This document shows positions 27,278 to 36,501 of a stretch of DNA of 64,000 nt, piece after piece. This DNA is from Gordonia sputi NBRC 100414 (GTDB lineage Bacteria; Actinomycetota; Actinomycetes; Mycobacteriales; Mycobacteriaceae). The notes below the pieces were generated by a model, which saw only the letters and a program-made list of their open reading frames with translations, made no database searches and was not told where the DNA came from. Position numbers and translations under genes: made by a program. Each line of letters starts with the position of its first letter. The stretch's first letter is position 1. The stretch spans positions 1 through 64,000 of the forward strand of contig NZ_BAFC01000034.1 in NCBI RefSeq assembly GCF_000248055.1. The letters run 5' to 3'.

Positions 27278-28974
27278 CCCCATGGTCTGCTCGCCGCGTC
27301 ATCCTGCTGGCGTTCGCCATTCTCGCGGCATACGCGTGGTCGACGTGCGCGGCAGCTCCGGCGAGCGCGCACGCCGTCGTCGTCGCGACCTCACCGTCGA
27401 ACGGGTCGGAGATCTCCACGTCGCCGCACGACGTCAGAATCACCTTCGACGAGCCGGTGTCGCGTTCGGCGACATCGGGAACGGCAAGCGTCCTCGACTC
27501 GTCCGGTCGCGCCGTCACGTCGGGTCAGCCGAAGCTCCTCGACGGTGGTCGCACGCTGTCGATCCCGTTGCGGCCCAACCTGAGCAAAGACTCCTACATC
27601 GCCAGTTGGACGGTGGTCTCCGCGGACAACCATCCCGTCGGGGGCTCGATCCAGTTCGGCGTCGGAGTACCTGCGATCGCATTGGCGCCTCCACCGGCTC
27701 CGACGCCGAGCGCGCTGGCCGGTCTGCTCAGCGGAGTGCTGACCGGGCTGCTCTATATCGCACTGATCGGAGCACTCGGCCTCATACCGGCCGCCCTGCT
27801 GCTCGACGCGTCGCCGCCTCGGCTGCGCACCACGTGGCGCCTCGCGCGGATCGCGGCGGCCGTCGCGGTCATCCTCTCGCTCGTCCAGATCGTCGTCGCC
27901 TACATCTGGGATGCGTCGGCAACGCCGAGCGGTCCGACGTGGGACGGGTTCGCCGACTTCGGAGCGTCGTCGTATGCGTTGTTGGTCTACCTGCGGATCG
28001 CGGTGATCGTCGCAGCGGTACTCGTCGTCGGTCGCGCGCCCGGTCAGACGCCGCGCTGGGACAGCTCCGAGATCACGCGACTCTCGGTGGCCGGCGTCTG
28101 TGGTCTCGCGGCCCTGGCCACCGTGGTCGCCAATGGCCACGGCGGTTCCGGGCCGATTCGGTTCGTCTCCACGTTCATTCACGTCGTCGCGATGGTCGGG
28201 TGGATCGGCGGGCTCCTCGTGCTGACGTGGCTTCTGGTCCACGACGACCCGTCGTCGCAACGACTGCGCCGATTGGGCGTGTGGTCGGTGGTTGCGGCGT
28301 CGTGCGTGGCGGCCATCGTTGCCACCGGAGTCGTCGCCGCGGTGATCGGCGTCGGACACTTCGCTGCGCTGGTGCACACGAGTTACGGCGTGACACTGCT
28401 GGTCAAGCTCGCGATGGTGGCGCTAGCGATTGCGCTCGGCGCGTCCAGTCACCGTCGAATTCGACGTTCCGCGCGAGAACACGTCTCCGGTCCTGCTGTG
28501 GCAGCGCGGATTCGGACACGCGTGGGAGTCGAGGCGGTCGTCGGCTGCGCGATCATCGTGGTCGCAGGTGTGCTCTCGTCACTCACGCCCGCCGCTGCGG
28601 CGTACGCGCCGACGAGGACCATCGAGACGACGGTCGGCGAGTACGCGCTGCGCATCGATGTCGGTCCCGCGCGTCGTGGCCCCGAGACCTTTCGTGTCGT
28701 GGTGACGCCGACAGCCCCTCAGACGGGTGTGGCGGCGCCCACCTCGATCAGTCTCGTACTCCGACAACCCGATTCCGGGGTCCGCGGCCTGCCCGTCGAC
28801 TTCTCGTACCGGCTACCCGGCGACATCAATCACGGACGCCCCGCGCCGGTCACGTTCATCAGTCCGGCGGTGACCGTGCCCACGACCGGTGAGTGGATCG
28901 GGACGCTCACCCTCAACCCGGTCACCGGCGACTCGATCGCGCACGTCAAGGACTTCACGTACCGCGTTGTCTAA
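27274..28974 (+). CDS. CopC-CopD fusion copper-handling membrane protein
   Basis: A 566-residue protein. After a signal peptide the mature N-terminus should begin at His33 (ASA-HAVV), the CopC copper ligand; the CopC beta domain follows (SVVSADNHPVGG-like segment). Several helices then form a CopD domain (HVVAMVGWIGGLLVLTW), and a periplasmic tail of beta-rich sequence ends the protein. Known CopC/CopD and YcnJ proteins handle copper at the membrane. ATG 27274 overlaps the ABC ATPase stop. YcnI follows 31 bp downstream. Confidence 0.88.
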   Translation: MTPWSARRVILLAFAILAAYAWSTCAAAPASAHAVVVATSPSNGSEISTSPHDVRITFDEPVSRSATSGTASVLDSSGRAVTSGQPKLLDGGRTLSIPLRPNLSKDSYIASWTVVSADNHPVGGSIQFGVGVPAIALAPPPAPTPSALAGLLSGVLTGLLYIALIGALGLIPAALLLDASPPRLRTTWRLARIAAAVAVILSLVQIVVAYIWDASATPSGPTWDGFADFGASSYALLVYLRIAVIVAAVLVVGRAPGQTPRWDSSEITRLSVAGVCGLAALATVVANGHGGSGPIRFVSTFIHVVAMVGWIGGLLVLTWLLVHDDPSSQRLRRLGVWSVVAASCVAAIVATGVVAAVIGVGHFAALVHTSYGVTLLVKLAMVALAIALGASSHRRIRRSAREHVSGPAVAARIRTRVGVEAVVGCAIIVVAGVLSSLTPAAAAYAPTRTIETTVGEYALRIDVGPARRGPETFRVVVTPTAPQTGVAAPTSISLVLRQPDSGVRGLPVDFSYRLPGDINHGRPAPVTFISPAVTVPTTGEWIGTLTLNPVTGDSIAHVKDFTYRVV

Positions 28975-29005
28975 AACCCGTAGAACTCAGAACCAGGAGA
29001 ACAGC

Positions 29006-29830
29006 ATGAACCGCTCAGCACGTCGGCTCGCTTTCGGCCTTACCGCACTTGCCTTTTCGTTGACGACGTCGGTCGCCGGTGTGGCCGCAGCGCATGTCAC
29101 CGTCGACCCGACCTCGCAGCCGAGCTCCGGCGGCTACGGCCAGGTACGACTCGTGGTACCCAGCGAAGAAGACAACACCACGACGACGGCGATCAGCGTC
29201 ACGCTGCCGACCGGGGTCGATCTCAGTTCCGTTCGTACACTACCGATTCCGGGGTGGACGGCCACGACGGAGAAGACGCAGTCCAACGGCTCCGAGCGCG
29301 TCTCGAAGATCACGTGGCAAGCCAGCAACCCCGAGAGTGGGCTCAAGCCAACCGAATACGGTGTCTTCGCGTTCTCCGGAGGCCGTTGGCCCGCAGGCAC
29401 GACGTCGGTCACGCTCCCCACACAGCAGCGGTATGCCAACGGCACCGTCGTCTCCTGGAACGAACAGGCGGCCGACGCCCAGACGGAACCAGAACACCCC
29501 GCACCCGTGGTGACGCTCGGCCCCGCGTCGGGCGATCATGACGCCGCGCACGGCGCGGCGTCGGCCACCGATGCGAACTCGACTGTTGCTCAGCAACAGT
29601 CGTCCGACGGGTCGACGTGGTGGAAGGTCATCGCCGTCGTCAGCCTGGTGATCGCCGCCGCCGCGGTATTTGCCGTCGCGGCGCTGTGGCGCCGGTTGGG
29701 CGGGAACAACACGCCGAGAAGCGAAAGTTCGACCGCGCCAGAGAGTTCCGGCGACTCAGAGGCTCTAGCGAAGACAGAGACCGCAGAGCACGCGGGCGTC
29801 GGGTCGAAGGCCGCCGCCGACCATCGGTGA
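29006..29830 (+). CDS. YcnI-like DUF1775 copper-binding membrane protein
   Basis: A 274-residue protein with a signal peptide ending AAA before His30, so HVTVDP would be the mature N-terminus as in YcnI proteins, whose first His binds copper. A DUF1775 domain (SGGYGQVRLVVPSEEDN) follows, then a low-complexity linker, one membrane helix and an acidic tail. AGGAG lies 6 bp before the ATG. With CopC-CopD next to it this is a typical copper pair, here attached to an ABC importer. Confidence 0.9.
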   Translation: MNRSARRLAFGLTALAFSLTTSVAGVAAAHVTVDPTSQPSSGGYGQVRLVVPSEEDNTTTTAISVTLPTGVDLSSVRTLPIPGWTATTEKTQSNGSERVSKITWQASNPESGLKPTEYGVFAFSGGRWPAGTTSVTLPTQQRYANGTVVSWNEQAADAQTEPEHPAPVVTLGPASGDHDAAHGAASATDANSTVAQQQSSDGSTWWKVIAVVSLVIAAAAVFAVAALWRRLGGNNTPRSESSTAPESSGDSEALAKTETAEHAGVGSKAAADHR

Positions 29831-29906
29831 TCGGCGGGCGGGGCGCGAGGTGCGCCGAAAAAAGTTGTCCACAAATTCCTCCAGCCCGGCCGCTGCCGTG
29901 CCGGAT

Positions 29907-29929
29907 TTGTCGGTACTCCTTCGTACACT
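29907..29929 (+). promoter_or_regulatory. Promoter-like box shared with the second DUF222 gene
   Basis: TTGTCG at 29907-29912 and TACACT at 29924-29929, separated by 11 bp, lie 42 bp before the DUF222/HNH start. The other DUF222 copy has TTGTCG and TAGCGT with the same 11-bp spacing. Confidence 0.4.
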
Positions 29930-29971
29930 TGTGCCCATAGGTTCGATCGCCGCGGAGGGGAGGTTATTCAG

Positions 29972-31537
29972 ATGTCCAGTGTGTTGACGTTCACCGATCC
30001 GGATGCCGACGCCGCCACGATCAGATCCATGTCGCGAGAGGAGCTCACCGAGACGGGCCGGGAGTTGTTGCGCGAGTCCCGCAAGCACGAGGCTCGGACG
30101 GTCCTTGCGGGCGCGGCTCTGGCTGAGCGGGTGTATCGCGAGCACCTCGCCGGTCGGTCCGAGACCAGTGTGTGGGGTTCGGTGATCGAGCATGCAGAGA
30201 AACTCGGACGAGCCGAAGTCTCTCTGCAATTCGGTGTCTCTCGAAGCAAGGCCGGGAGTTGGGTGACGTTGGCGGATCTCCTCGAGAAATTCCCGCTCAT
30301 CCGCGCCGGCTATCTGAACGGCGACTACTCCACCAACCGGGCCTCGATCATGGCGCGCGCTGCCCAACGTGGTGGAGACATCGATCCCGACTGCATCGAG
30401 GGTGATGACTCGGAGATGTCGTTCGAAGAGATCGTCTTGGACTATGGGGCCCGCGCCACCACCGACCCGGTGCTGTCCCAACAGCTCGACGCCGCGTTGA
30501 TCTCGATGAGTCCCGACAGTGTCACCGAGGAACGCGACACCATCGCCGAGTTGGTGGGTGACGTCACCATCACCGCGGAGGTTGCGGGCCACTCCAACCT
30601 GGATGCGGTCATCCCCGCTCACTATGGGGTGTTCCTCAAATCGCAGATCGACGCGCTGATCGATGAACGCACCTGCCGCAAAGATCCCCGTCGGCTCGGG
30701 CCACTGCGAGTGATCGCGCTCGGCGAGATCACCGGCGTACCGGGAGCGCACCTCACCTGCGACTGCGGCCTCGACACCTGCCCAGCACGGAACGCCCTGC
30801 TGCCTGAGCCCGCCGACGATGACATTCCTGAAGCCCGGGACGTCGAGACTTCCAGTGCGCCGGAACCTTGCGACGCACACCAACGTGTCGAACCCGCCGA
30901 CGCGGTGGAGCCCGTCGCCGAACCCGAGGCTCCCGACCCGACCGATCCCCACACCCCAACTGAGGCACCGGTCCCGTTCGGACGAGCCATGGTGATGCCC
31001 GATGCACCCGTGCTGACAGTGCTCACGGACCCCGACGGTGTGCTTGTACCCCGGTTACAGGGATACGGGCCGATCGACCCCACCTATGCGATCACCCTCG
31101 CCGACGTCGCGAAGACCATTCACTACCCCGAATCCGTACGTGCCGCCGGACCACTCATCCCGCTGATCTCCGACCGACCCCAGGCACCACCGGCCGATCC
31201 GACCGGACACGGTTCTCACACCGTGCCACCACCTGGGGCATTGACCTATGCACCCAGCGCCACGTTGCGCGCCGAGGTGCTCGCCAATGACGCCTGGTGC
31301 CGATACCCGTTCTGCGGCATGCCCTCTCACCTGTGCGACCTCGACCACTGGCGACCCTTCAACCACACCGACCCCGAGGCCGGCGGCTGGACGGTACTCG
31401 ACGACCTCATCCCACTGTGCCGGGCCGATCACCAGCGGAAACATCTTGGAGAGTGGGTTCCGACGCTCCACACCGACCGAAGAGTGGAATGGCGAAGCCG
31501 GCGCAGCGGCCAGGTGATCGTCACCTACCCGCGGTGA
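29972..31537 (+). CDS. DUF222 / HNH endonuclease-domain protein (first copy)
   Basis: A 521-residue protein of the REP13E12-like DUF222 family common in actinobacteria. The N-terminal helical DUF222 domain spans about residues 30-300. The C-terminal HNH domain lies at about 443-492 (CRYPFC, DLDHWRPF, then PLCRADHQRKH). An acidic Pro-rich linker separates them. Such proteins may be homing-type or mobile-element nucleases; no biochemistry is assured. GGAGGGGAGG precedes the ATG. The paralogue at 42314 shares the C-terminal half. Confidence 0.85.
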   Translation: MSSVLTFTDPDADAATIRSMSREELTETGRELLRESRKHEARTVLAGAALAERVYREHLAGRSETSVWGSVIEHAEKLGRAEVSLQFGVSRSKAGSWVTLADLLEKFPLIRAGYLNGDYSTNRASIMARAAQRGGDIDPDCIEGDDSEMSFEEIVLDYGARATTDPVLSQQLDAALISMSPDSVTEERDTIAELVGDVTITAEVAGHSNLDAVIPAHYGVFLKSQIDALIDERTCRKDPRRLGPLRVIALGEITGVPGAHLTCDCGLDTCPARNALLPEPADDDIPEARDVETSSAPEPCDAHQRVEPADAVEPVAEPEAPDPTDPHTPTEAPVPFGRAMVMPDAPVLTVLTDPDGVLVPRLQGYGPIDPTYAITLADVAKTIHYPESVRAAGPLIPLISDRPQAPPADPTGHGSHTVPPPGALTYAPSATLRAEVLANDAWCRYPFCGMPSHLCDLDHWRPFNHTDPEAGGWTVLDDLIPLCRADHQRKHLGEWVPTLHTDRRVEWRSRRSGQVIVTYPR

Positions 31538-31580
31538 CATGGTTTCGCGATGAGCGGGAACCGCACTGGCACCAATGAAT

Positions 31581-31622
31581 CCGGCCCCGCCGGGACGATG
31601 TTCCTCGTCCCGGCGGGGCCGG
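31581..31622. terminator. Strong 18-bp hairpin between DUF222 gene and tRNA
   Basis: CCGGCCCCGCCGGGACGA (31581-31598), a 6-nt loop and the exact complement at 31605-31622, followed by TTCTTA. It lies between the convergent DUF222 gene and tRNA gene, so it probably ends both transcripts. Confidence 0.88.
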
Positions 31623-31629
31623 TTCTTAG

Positions 31630-31703
31630 TAGCGGGGACAGGATTTGAACCTGCGACCTCTGGGTTATGAGCCCAGCGAGCTACCGAGCTGCTCCACCCC
31701 GCG
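31630..31703 (-). tRNA. Initiator tRNA-Met (CAT)
   Basis: A 74-nt tRNA on the minus strand with a CAT anticodon at 31667-31669. It has the three G-C pairs in the anticodon stem (CTGGG / CCCAG) and a C1-U72 mismatch at the acceptor end, both typical of initiator tRNA. The 3' CCA is not encoded (discriminator A, then CT). Confidence 0.93.
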
Positions 31704-31717
31704 TTGGTGAACACCAC

Positions 31718-31745
31718 GTTACAGGTGCGTTCGACGCAGATGCAA
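31718..31745 (-). promoter_or_regulatory. Probable promoter of tRNA-fMet
   Basis: On the minus strand TTGCAT (31745-31740) and TGTAAC (31723-31718) are separated by 16 bp, with the tRNA 5' end about 15 bp beyond. Moderate match only. Confidence 0.4.
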
Positions 31746-31820
31746 ATCCATTGCGCCAGCCGGTCTGACCTGCGGCGATGCGTCGAAAAGTGGCTTCGGC
31801 GAGCGTCGTGGTGACCGACG

Positions 31821-33068
31821 TCACGACGACCGCACGCCCATCAGGCCCGCGAGTTGCTGCGCGAGCGGATTGAGGTTGAGCTTGTCGGGGTCCTTCTTCG
31901 GCGTCGAGTCCCACGGCTGCGGGATGTCGGGGTTGGCGGTTGAAACTCGTTGTGCGCCACGGACGGCCGTCGGGTTACCGAAGGGCGCTGTGCAGTGCGC
32001 CTCTGTGTTGAACGGGAACTCGTCGTAGTTGATGTCGAAGGTCGGCTTCTCACGTCGAACCCGCGCGAGCATCGCGTCGGTCGACTCATAGCCCTGCGTG
32101 CACGCCGGCGGGTTATTGGTCTCCAGCACCACACCGAAGTGGATCTGACCGTCACCCGGCGCCGTCGTATGCCCCTGTGCCGACAGCAGACTGAGCATCG
32201 CGAAGGTATTGCCGATGTTGTAGCCGGCGGGCTCGATGGTGCGGGCCACCTCAGAGAGTTGACCGACCACCTTGCCGATATCGCCACCGTTGCGCTGGAT
32301 GAGTGTGGAGATCTGCGTGGCCGAGGTCGTTCCCGTTGTCAGCAGCCTGCGCAGATCGGGATCCGACGACGCGAGCGTCGCGGTGATCAGATCAAGGCTG
32401 CGCGACCACGCCAGGATCTGATCCGACTGCGCCTCTTGCGTCGCGAGAACGGAGTCCGCCGAATTGATCAGCGAGATCGCCTGCGGCAGTGAGTCAACCC
32501 CGGCGCGTGAGAGCTTCCCCAGCGAGTCGACGAGCCGCGTGAGGTTATCCGCCTGCCCGTTGAACGCCGCGCCGAGCTGGGTGATCACGGTGTGCAGATC
32601 GTCGATCGGAATCGACGAGGTGAAGTCGAGCGCCGACGACACGACGTCCTCGATCGGCGGCGGGACAGAGGTCTTCGTGATGACCGATCCGTCGTGCAGG
32701 TACGGCCCGGAACCCGACTGCGGCCGTAGATCGATGTACTGCTCACCGATGGCCGACCGATTCGCCACCACGGCAACCGAATTCGCGGGAATGTCGGGTC
32801 CGGAAGATTCGAGAATCAACGGGACAGTCACCCCGTCCGACCTGAGCGTCAGTGTGCCGACACGACCGACGGGCACGCCCATGTAGGTGACCTCGGCGTT
32901 GGTGAAGATGCCACCGGAATCCGGCAGATGAGCGTCGACCGTGTAGATCCCCACGCCGACAACACGATTGAGATGCACATAGCGGATGCCCGCGAAGATC
33001 GACACCACAAGTCCGGCGATGATCAGCACAGCGATCTGGATTCGAGCGAGCCGACTCAGCGGTGGCAT
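31821..33068 (-). CDS. Mce-family lipid-transport protein
   Basis: A 415-residue protein with a single N-terminal membrane anchor (about residues 8-30), one Mce domain (VDAHLPDSGGIFTNAEVTYMGVPVGRVG) and a long helical region. Mce proteins form lipid-shuttling complexes outside the membrane, normally in clusters of six with two YrbE permeases. No yrbE or other mce gene is adjacent, so it is an orphan here. GGGGAGG lies 8 bp before ATG 33068, which decides against TTG 33086. Confidence 0.88.
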   Translation of the reverse strand: MPPLSRLARIQIAVLIIAGLVVSIFAGIRYVHLNRVVGVGIYTVDAHLPDSGGIFTNAEVTYMGVPVGRVGTLTLRSDGVTVPLILESSGPDIPANSVAVVANRSAIGEQYIDLRPQSGSGPYLHDGSVITKTSVPPPIEDVVSSALDFTSSIPIDDLHTVITQLGAAFNGQADNLTRLVDSLGKLSRAGVDSLPQAISLINSADSVLATQEAQSDQILAWSRSLDLITATLASSDPDLRRLLTTGTTSATQISTLIQRNGGDIGKVVGQLSEVARTIEPAGYNIGNTFAMLSLLSAQGHTTAPGDGQIHFGVVLETNNPPACTQGYESTDAMLARVRREKPTFDINYDEFPFNTEAHCTAPFGNPTAVRGAQRVSTANPDIPQPWDSTPKKDPDKLNLNPLAQQLAGLMGVRSS

Positions 33069-33261
33069 CTTCCCCGACCTCCCCAACGAACAATCAGCAC
33101 CCGGCTAATCGAGCACTCGCGATTGTCACATTAGCCATCGTCATCGAAGATCCTTGCATCGTGAACGATCGATGTGACGGTCCCGTGAACCACGGCTTTC
33201 AGTGCGCCAGAGCACATTTCGGCTCCCAATGAGATCGGCGAGACAAGACCCCACAACGACG

Positions 33262-33294
33262 CTCGGCGCCGGACCGCTATGGTCCGACGCCGAG
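33262..33294 (-). terminator. Hairpin downstream of the UPF0182 gene
   Basis: Arms CTCGGCG-C-CGGACC and GGTCCG-A-CGCCGAG pair with one mismatch around a 5-nt loop, 18 bp after the UPF0182 stop codon. There is no clear U-tract, so it may be a weak or factor-assisted terminator. Confidence 0.5.
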
Positions 33295-33312
33295 AGTCAC
33301 CGTTGCTCGAGG

Positions 33313-36288
33313 TCAGTTGCCAGAGGGCAGCGCCTCGTAATTCTGCACAGCCTTGTTCAGCCGGTCGAGCGCCTGCCCGTACGCGGTGAAGTCGCCCTTG
33401 CTCTGCGCATCCTTGAGCTGGCCGAGTGCAGCACCGATCTCCTTCACCGCGGCGTCACGCTGCGGAGACGACGGCCCCTGCTGGCTCGGTTGTGTCGGCT
33501 GCGCGATCGGCTGTTGACCGTTGTCGCCCACGTCGACCGGCCCGTTTTCGGGTGTCGTCGCCTGGGCGGGTGAAATACCCACCTGCTTGAGCGCCTCGGC
33601 AACCGTCGCCGCGTAGCCGACACGAGCCTCGTCGCTGGCGGCGTTGTAGTAGACCAGCACGCGGTAGAGCTTCGGTATCGCGGAGTCGTCGGTCTTCGAC
33701 TGCGTGTACATCGGCTCCATGTAGAGCACGCCGTTCTGCCCCACCGGAAGGGTGAGCAGATTGCCGTAGGTGACCTTGGTGGTGTCCTCGACCTGTTTTC
33801 GGTCGGATGCCACGGGTCCTGCGCTCTTCATGTTCTCTTGCGCCTGCTGCGGTCCGACGGTCTGCTTGGTCGTCGGCAGCGTCTTGACGGTGATCTTGCC
33901 GTAGTCGTCGGGGTCCGACGACGCCGTCATGTACGCCGAGAGGAATCGGCTGTTGAAGCCGTTCATCACCGTCGTCAACTGGAACTCCGCCTGCGGCCCG
34001 CGCGGCGATGCCGCGGTGAAGTAGTACGGCGGCTGACTCAGACCCTGCTGCGTCGCGTCGTCCTTCGTCGGATCATTCGGGATCGACCAGAAATCGTTGC
34101 TGCGGAAGAACGTTCCCGGGTCCGACACGTGATAGCGCGACAACAGCGCGCGCTGGATCTTGAACAGATCCTCGGGATAGCGCACGTGCTGTTTGAGGTC
34201 TTTCTGCTTGTCGAACTCGCTGCGCGGCTTGACCGTTCCTGGGAAGACCTTCATCCAGGTCTTGAGCACGGGGTCGTTCTGGTCGACCTCGTACAGGGTC
34301 ACCTTGCCGGTGTAGGCGTCGACAGTCGCCTTCACCGAGTTGCGCACGTACGACACCTGCTTGTTGACCTGCGTCCGGCCCGTCTGTCCGCGGTTGAGCT
34401 CCTGGGCGTCGGTCGTCGCATCCTGCAGCGACGTCTTCTGCGCGTACGGATATGTCGCAAGGGTGGTGTAGCCGTCGACGATCCACTTGATCGATCCGTC
34501 GGCCATCACCGACGGATAGGTCTTGGAGTCGACGGTCAGCCACGGAGCGACCTTCTTCACGCGGTCCCGCGGATCACGGTTGTAGATGATCTTCGAGTTG
34601 GAGTTGATCGCATTCGACAGCAGGATGTTGCGCTCGGTGTACTTGACCGAATACAGCATCCGGTTGAACCAGTTGCCAAGCGAGACACCCGAATCGGCAC
34701 TGTAGGTGTAGTTCTTGCCGTCGAGGTCGTATTCGCGGTCGCCTTCTGTCGAGCCGACGATCGCATAGTCGGGATCGACCTTGGCGATCAGCTCACCGAA
34801 GTAGATACGCGGCTGGCTGACCTTGATCGGAGCGTTGGCCTTGTAGTTCTCGGTCTGGTAGTTCTCCAGGTCGCTCACCGCGAAGACCGGCAGGCCACCG
34901 CGATCACTCTCGGCATCCGACGACGCTTCGTCGACGGTGTTCGCCTGCGCAGCAATGAATCCGTTGCCGTGCGTGAACACCGTGTGCTTGTTGATCCAGT
35001 TCTGCTGGTTGGCGTCGAACTTGCTGGGATCGAGTTCGCGTGCGGCCACGATGAAATCGCGCTGCTGACCGTCGACGTTGTAACGGTCGACGGCGAGCTG
35101 CGTCGGAAATCCGTAGAAGTTCTTGAGCTTCTGACGCTGGGTGAACGCGGGCTCGATCACGTTCGGATCGAGGATGCGGATATTCGACAGCGTGGCGCTG
35201 TCGTTGTTGACCGCGACAGGATCTGCCTGTTGCTGTGTCCAATTACGTTGATATTCGACGTTGGTGCCGTCGACAAGGCCATATGCCTGTTTCGTGGCGT
35301 CCATGTTGCGTTGGATGTATTCGAGTTCTTTTTGGGCCGCGTTCGGCTTGACCGAGAACTGCTCCATCGCCAGCGGCCACCCGACGCCCATGACGAGCGC
35401 GGTGAACAACATCAGCACGGTCGCGAGCGCAGGGACACGCAGATCCCGCATCACCGCGCCCGCAAAGAACGCGACGGCACAGATGATCGCGACGACCATG
35501 AGGATCAGTTTCGACGGCAACACCGCGTTGATATCGGTGTAGCTTGCGCCGGTGAAGATCTCCTGTTTGCGCTGACTCGACAACAGCGAATACCGATCGA
35601 GCCAGTACGACACCGCCTTGAGCAACAAGAAGGTTCCCGCGAGAACAGCCAACTGAATACGGGCGGCATTGGTGATCGAGTTGCCGCCACTGCCGAGACG
35701 AATGCCGCCGAACAGGTAGTGCGTGATCAGGCTCGCGAAGAACGAGATCACCACGACAACGAACAGGATGTTGAGCACGAACCGATAGAACGGGAGGTCG
35801 AAGGCGTAGAACCCGACGTCGAGGCCGAATTGCGGGTCGCGTTGCCCGAACTCGGTTCCGTGAAGGAAGGTCTGCACCGTGGCCCACGACCCCTGCGCGA
35901 CGAGCGCGAAGACCAGCCCGATGAGAATCGGCGGAATGATCGCGTACCAGCGGATGTGGCCCATGATCGACGCCCGGTACCGCGCCAACGGATCATTCGG
36001 GCCGCTCGCGGGCACGAAAACCGGGCGCGACCGATAGGCCAGCGCAACGGCACCGAAGATCAGACCACCCGCGACGATCCCGACGATGAAGAACAACGCG
36101 ATGCGTGTCCAGACGATCGTCGAGAACACCTCGGTGTATCCGACGTCGGACATCCACAGCCAGTCGGTGATGATGCTGACGAGCCGTGGCCCCACCAACA
36201 GCACCACGAGGATGGCCACACCCACCCCGATGGCGATCTTGCTCTTGCGCGACAGTGTCGGCATGCCCGCCGGCCCGCGTACGCCCAC
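33313..36288 (-). CDS. UPF0182 large membrane protein
   Basis: A 991-residue protein of the UPF0182 (COG1615) family. Several membrane helices occupy the first third, then a long extracytoplasmic region follows with conserved segments such as YNPRDRVKKVAPWLT-like sequence, ending in a proline/glutamine-rich tail. The family is conserved in actinobacteria and cyanobacteria and has no defined role. GTG 36288 is chosen; ATG 36264 is an alternative. It is divergent from the PPA1309-like gene, matching the mycobacterial neighbourhood. Confidence 0.92.
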   Translation of the reverse strand: MGVRGPAGMPTLSRKSKIAIGVGVAILVVLLVGPRLVSIITDWLWMSDVGYTEVFSTIVWTRIALFFIVGIVAGGLIFGAVALAYRSRPVFVPASGPNDPLARYRASIMGHIRWYAIIPPILIGLVFALVAQGSWATVQTFLHGTEFGQRDPQFGLDVGFYAFDLPFYRFVLNILFVVVVISFFASLITHYLFGGIRLGSGGNSITNAARIQLAVLAGTFLLLKAVSYWLDRYSLLSSQRKQEIFTGASYTDINAVLPSKLILMVVAIICAVAFFAGAVMRDLRVPALATVLMLFTALVMGVGWPLAMEQFSVKPNAAQKELEYIQRNMDATKQAYGLVDGTNVEYQRNWTQQQADPVAVNNDSATLSNIRILDPNVIEPAFTQRQKLKNFYGFPTQLAVDRYNVDGQQRDFIVAARELDPSKFDANQQNWINKHTVFTHGNGFIAAQANTVDEASSDAESDRGGLPVFAVSDLENYQTENYKANAPIKVSQPRIYFGELIAKVDPDYAIVGSTEGDREYDLDGKNYTYSADSGVSLGNWFNRMLYSVKYTERNILLSNAINSNSKIIYNRDPRDRVKKVAPWLTVDSKTYPSVMADGSIKWIVDGYTTLATYPYAQKTSLQDATTDAQELNRGQTGRTQVNKQVSYVRNSVKATVDAYTGKVTLYEVDQNDPVLKTWMKVFPGTVKPRSEFDKQKDLKQHVRYPEDLFKIQRALLSRYHVSDPGTFFRSNDFWSIPNDPTKDDATQQGLSQPPYYFTAASPRGPQAEFQLTTVMNGFNSRFLSAYMTASSDPDDYGKITVKTLPTTKQTVGPQQAQENMKSAGPVASDRKQVEDTTKVTYGNLLTLPVGQNGVLYMEPMYTQSKTDDSAIPKLYRVLVYYNAASDEARVGYAATVAEALKQVGISPAQATTPENGPVDVGDNGQQPIAQPTQPSQQGPSSPQRDAAVKEIGAALGQLKDAQSKGDFTAYGQALDRLNKAVQNYEALPSGN

Positions 36289-36501
36289 TAACCCACTCTC
36301 CCAGTGCCATCGTTCTCAGTGCGATCGGTGTTCTCAGCACGATCATTGCAGGGCGTACCCGGTTCGGTCATTTCGGACATCTCCGGGGCTGCCGCACCTC
36401 TCAGCGCGATCGTGGCATTCACTGTACTGTCCCCGCACGGGTGCCACTGGATCCCGTGGTCCCGGTACGTCGTCGTAGCGCAGCAGGCAGTATTGACAGC
36501 C

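Noticed and set aside
33838-36291. Long plus-strand open frame (817 codons) opposite the UPF0182 gene
   Set aside because: It is an antisense shadow of a well-supported 991-residue membrane protein; its translation is Arg/Val/Asp-rich with no family motif, as expected in high-GC DNA.
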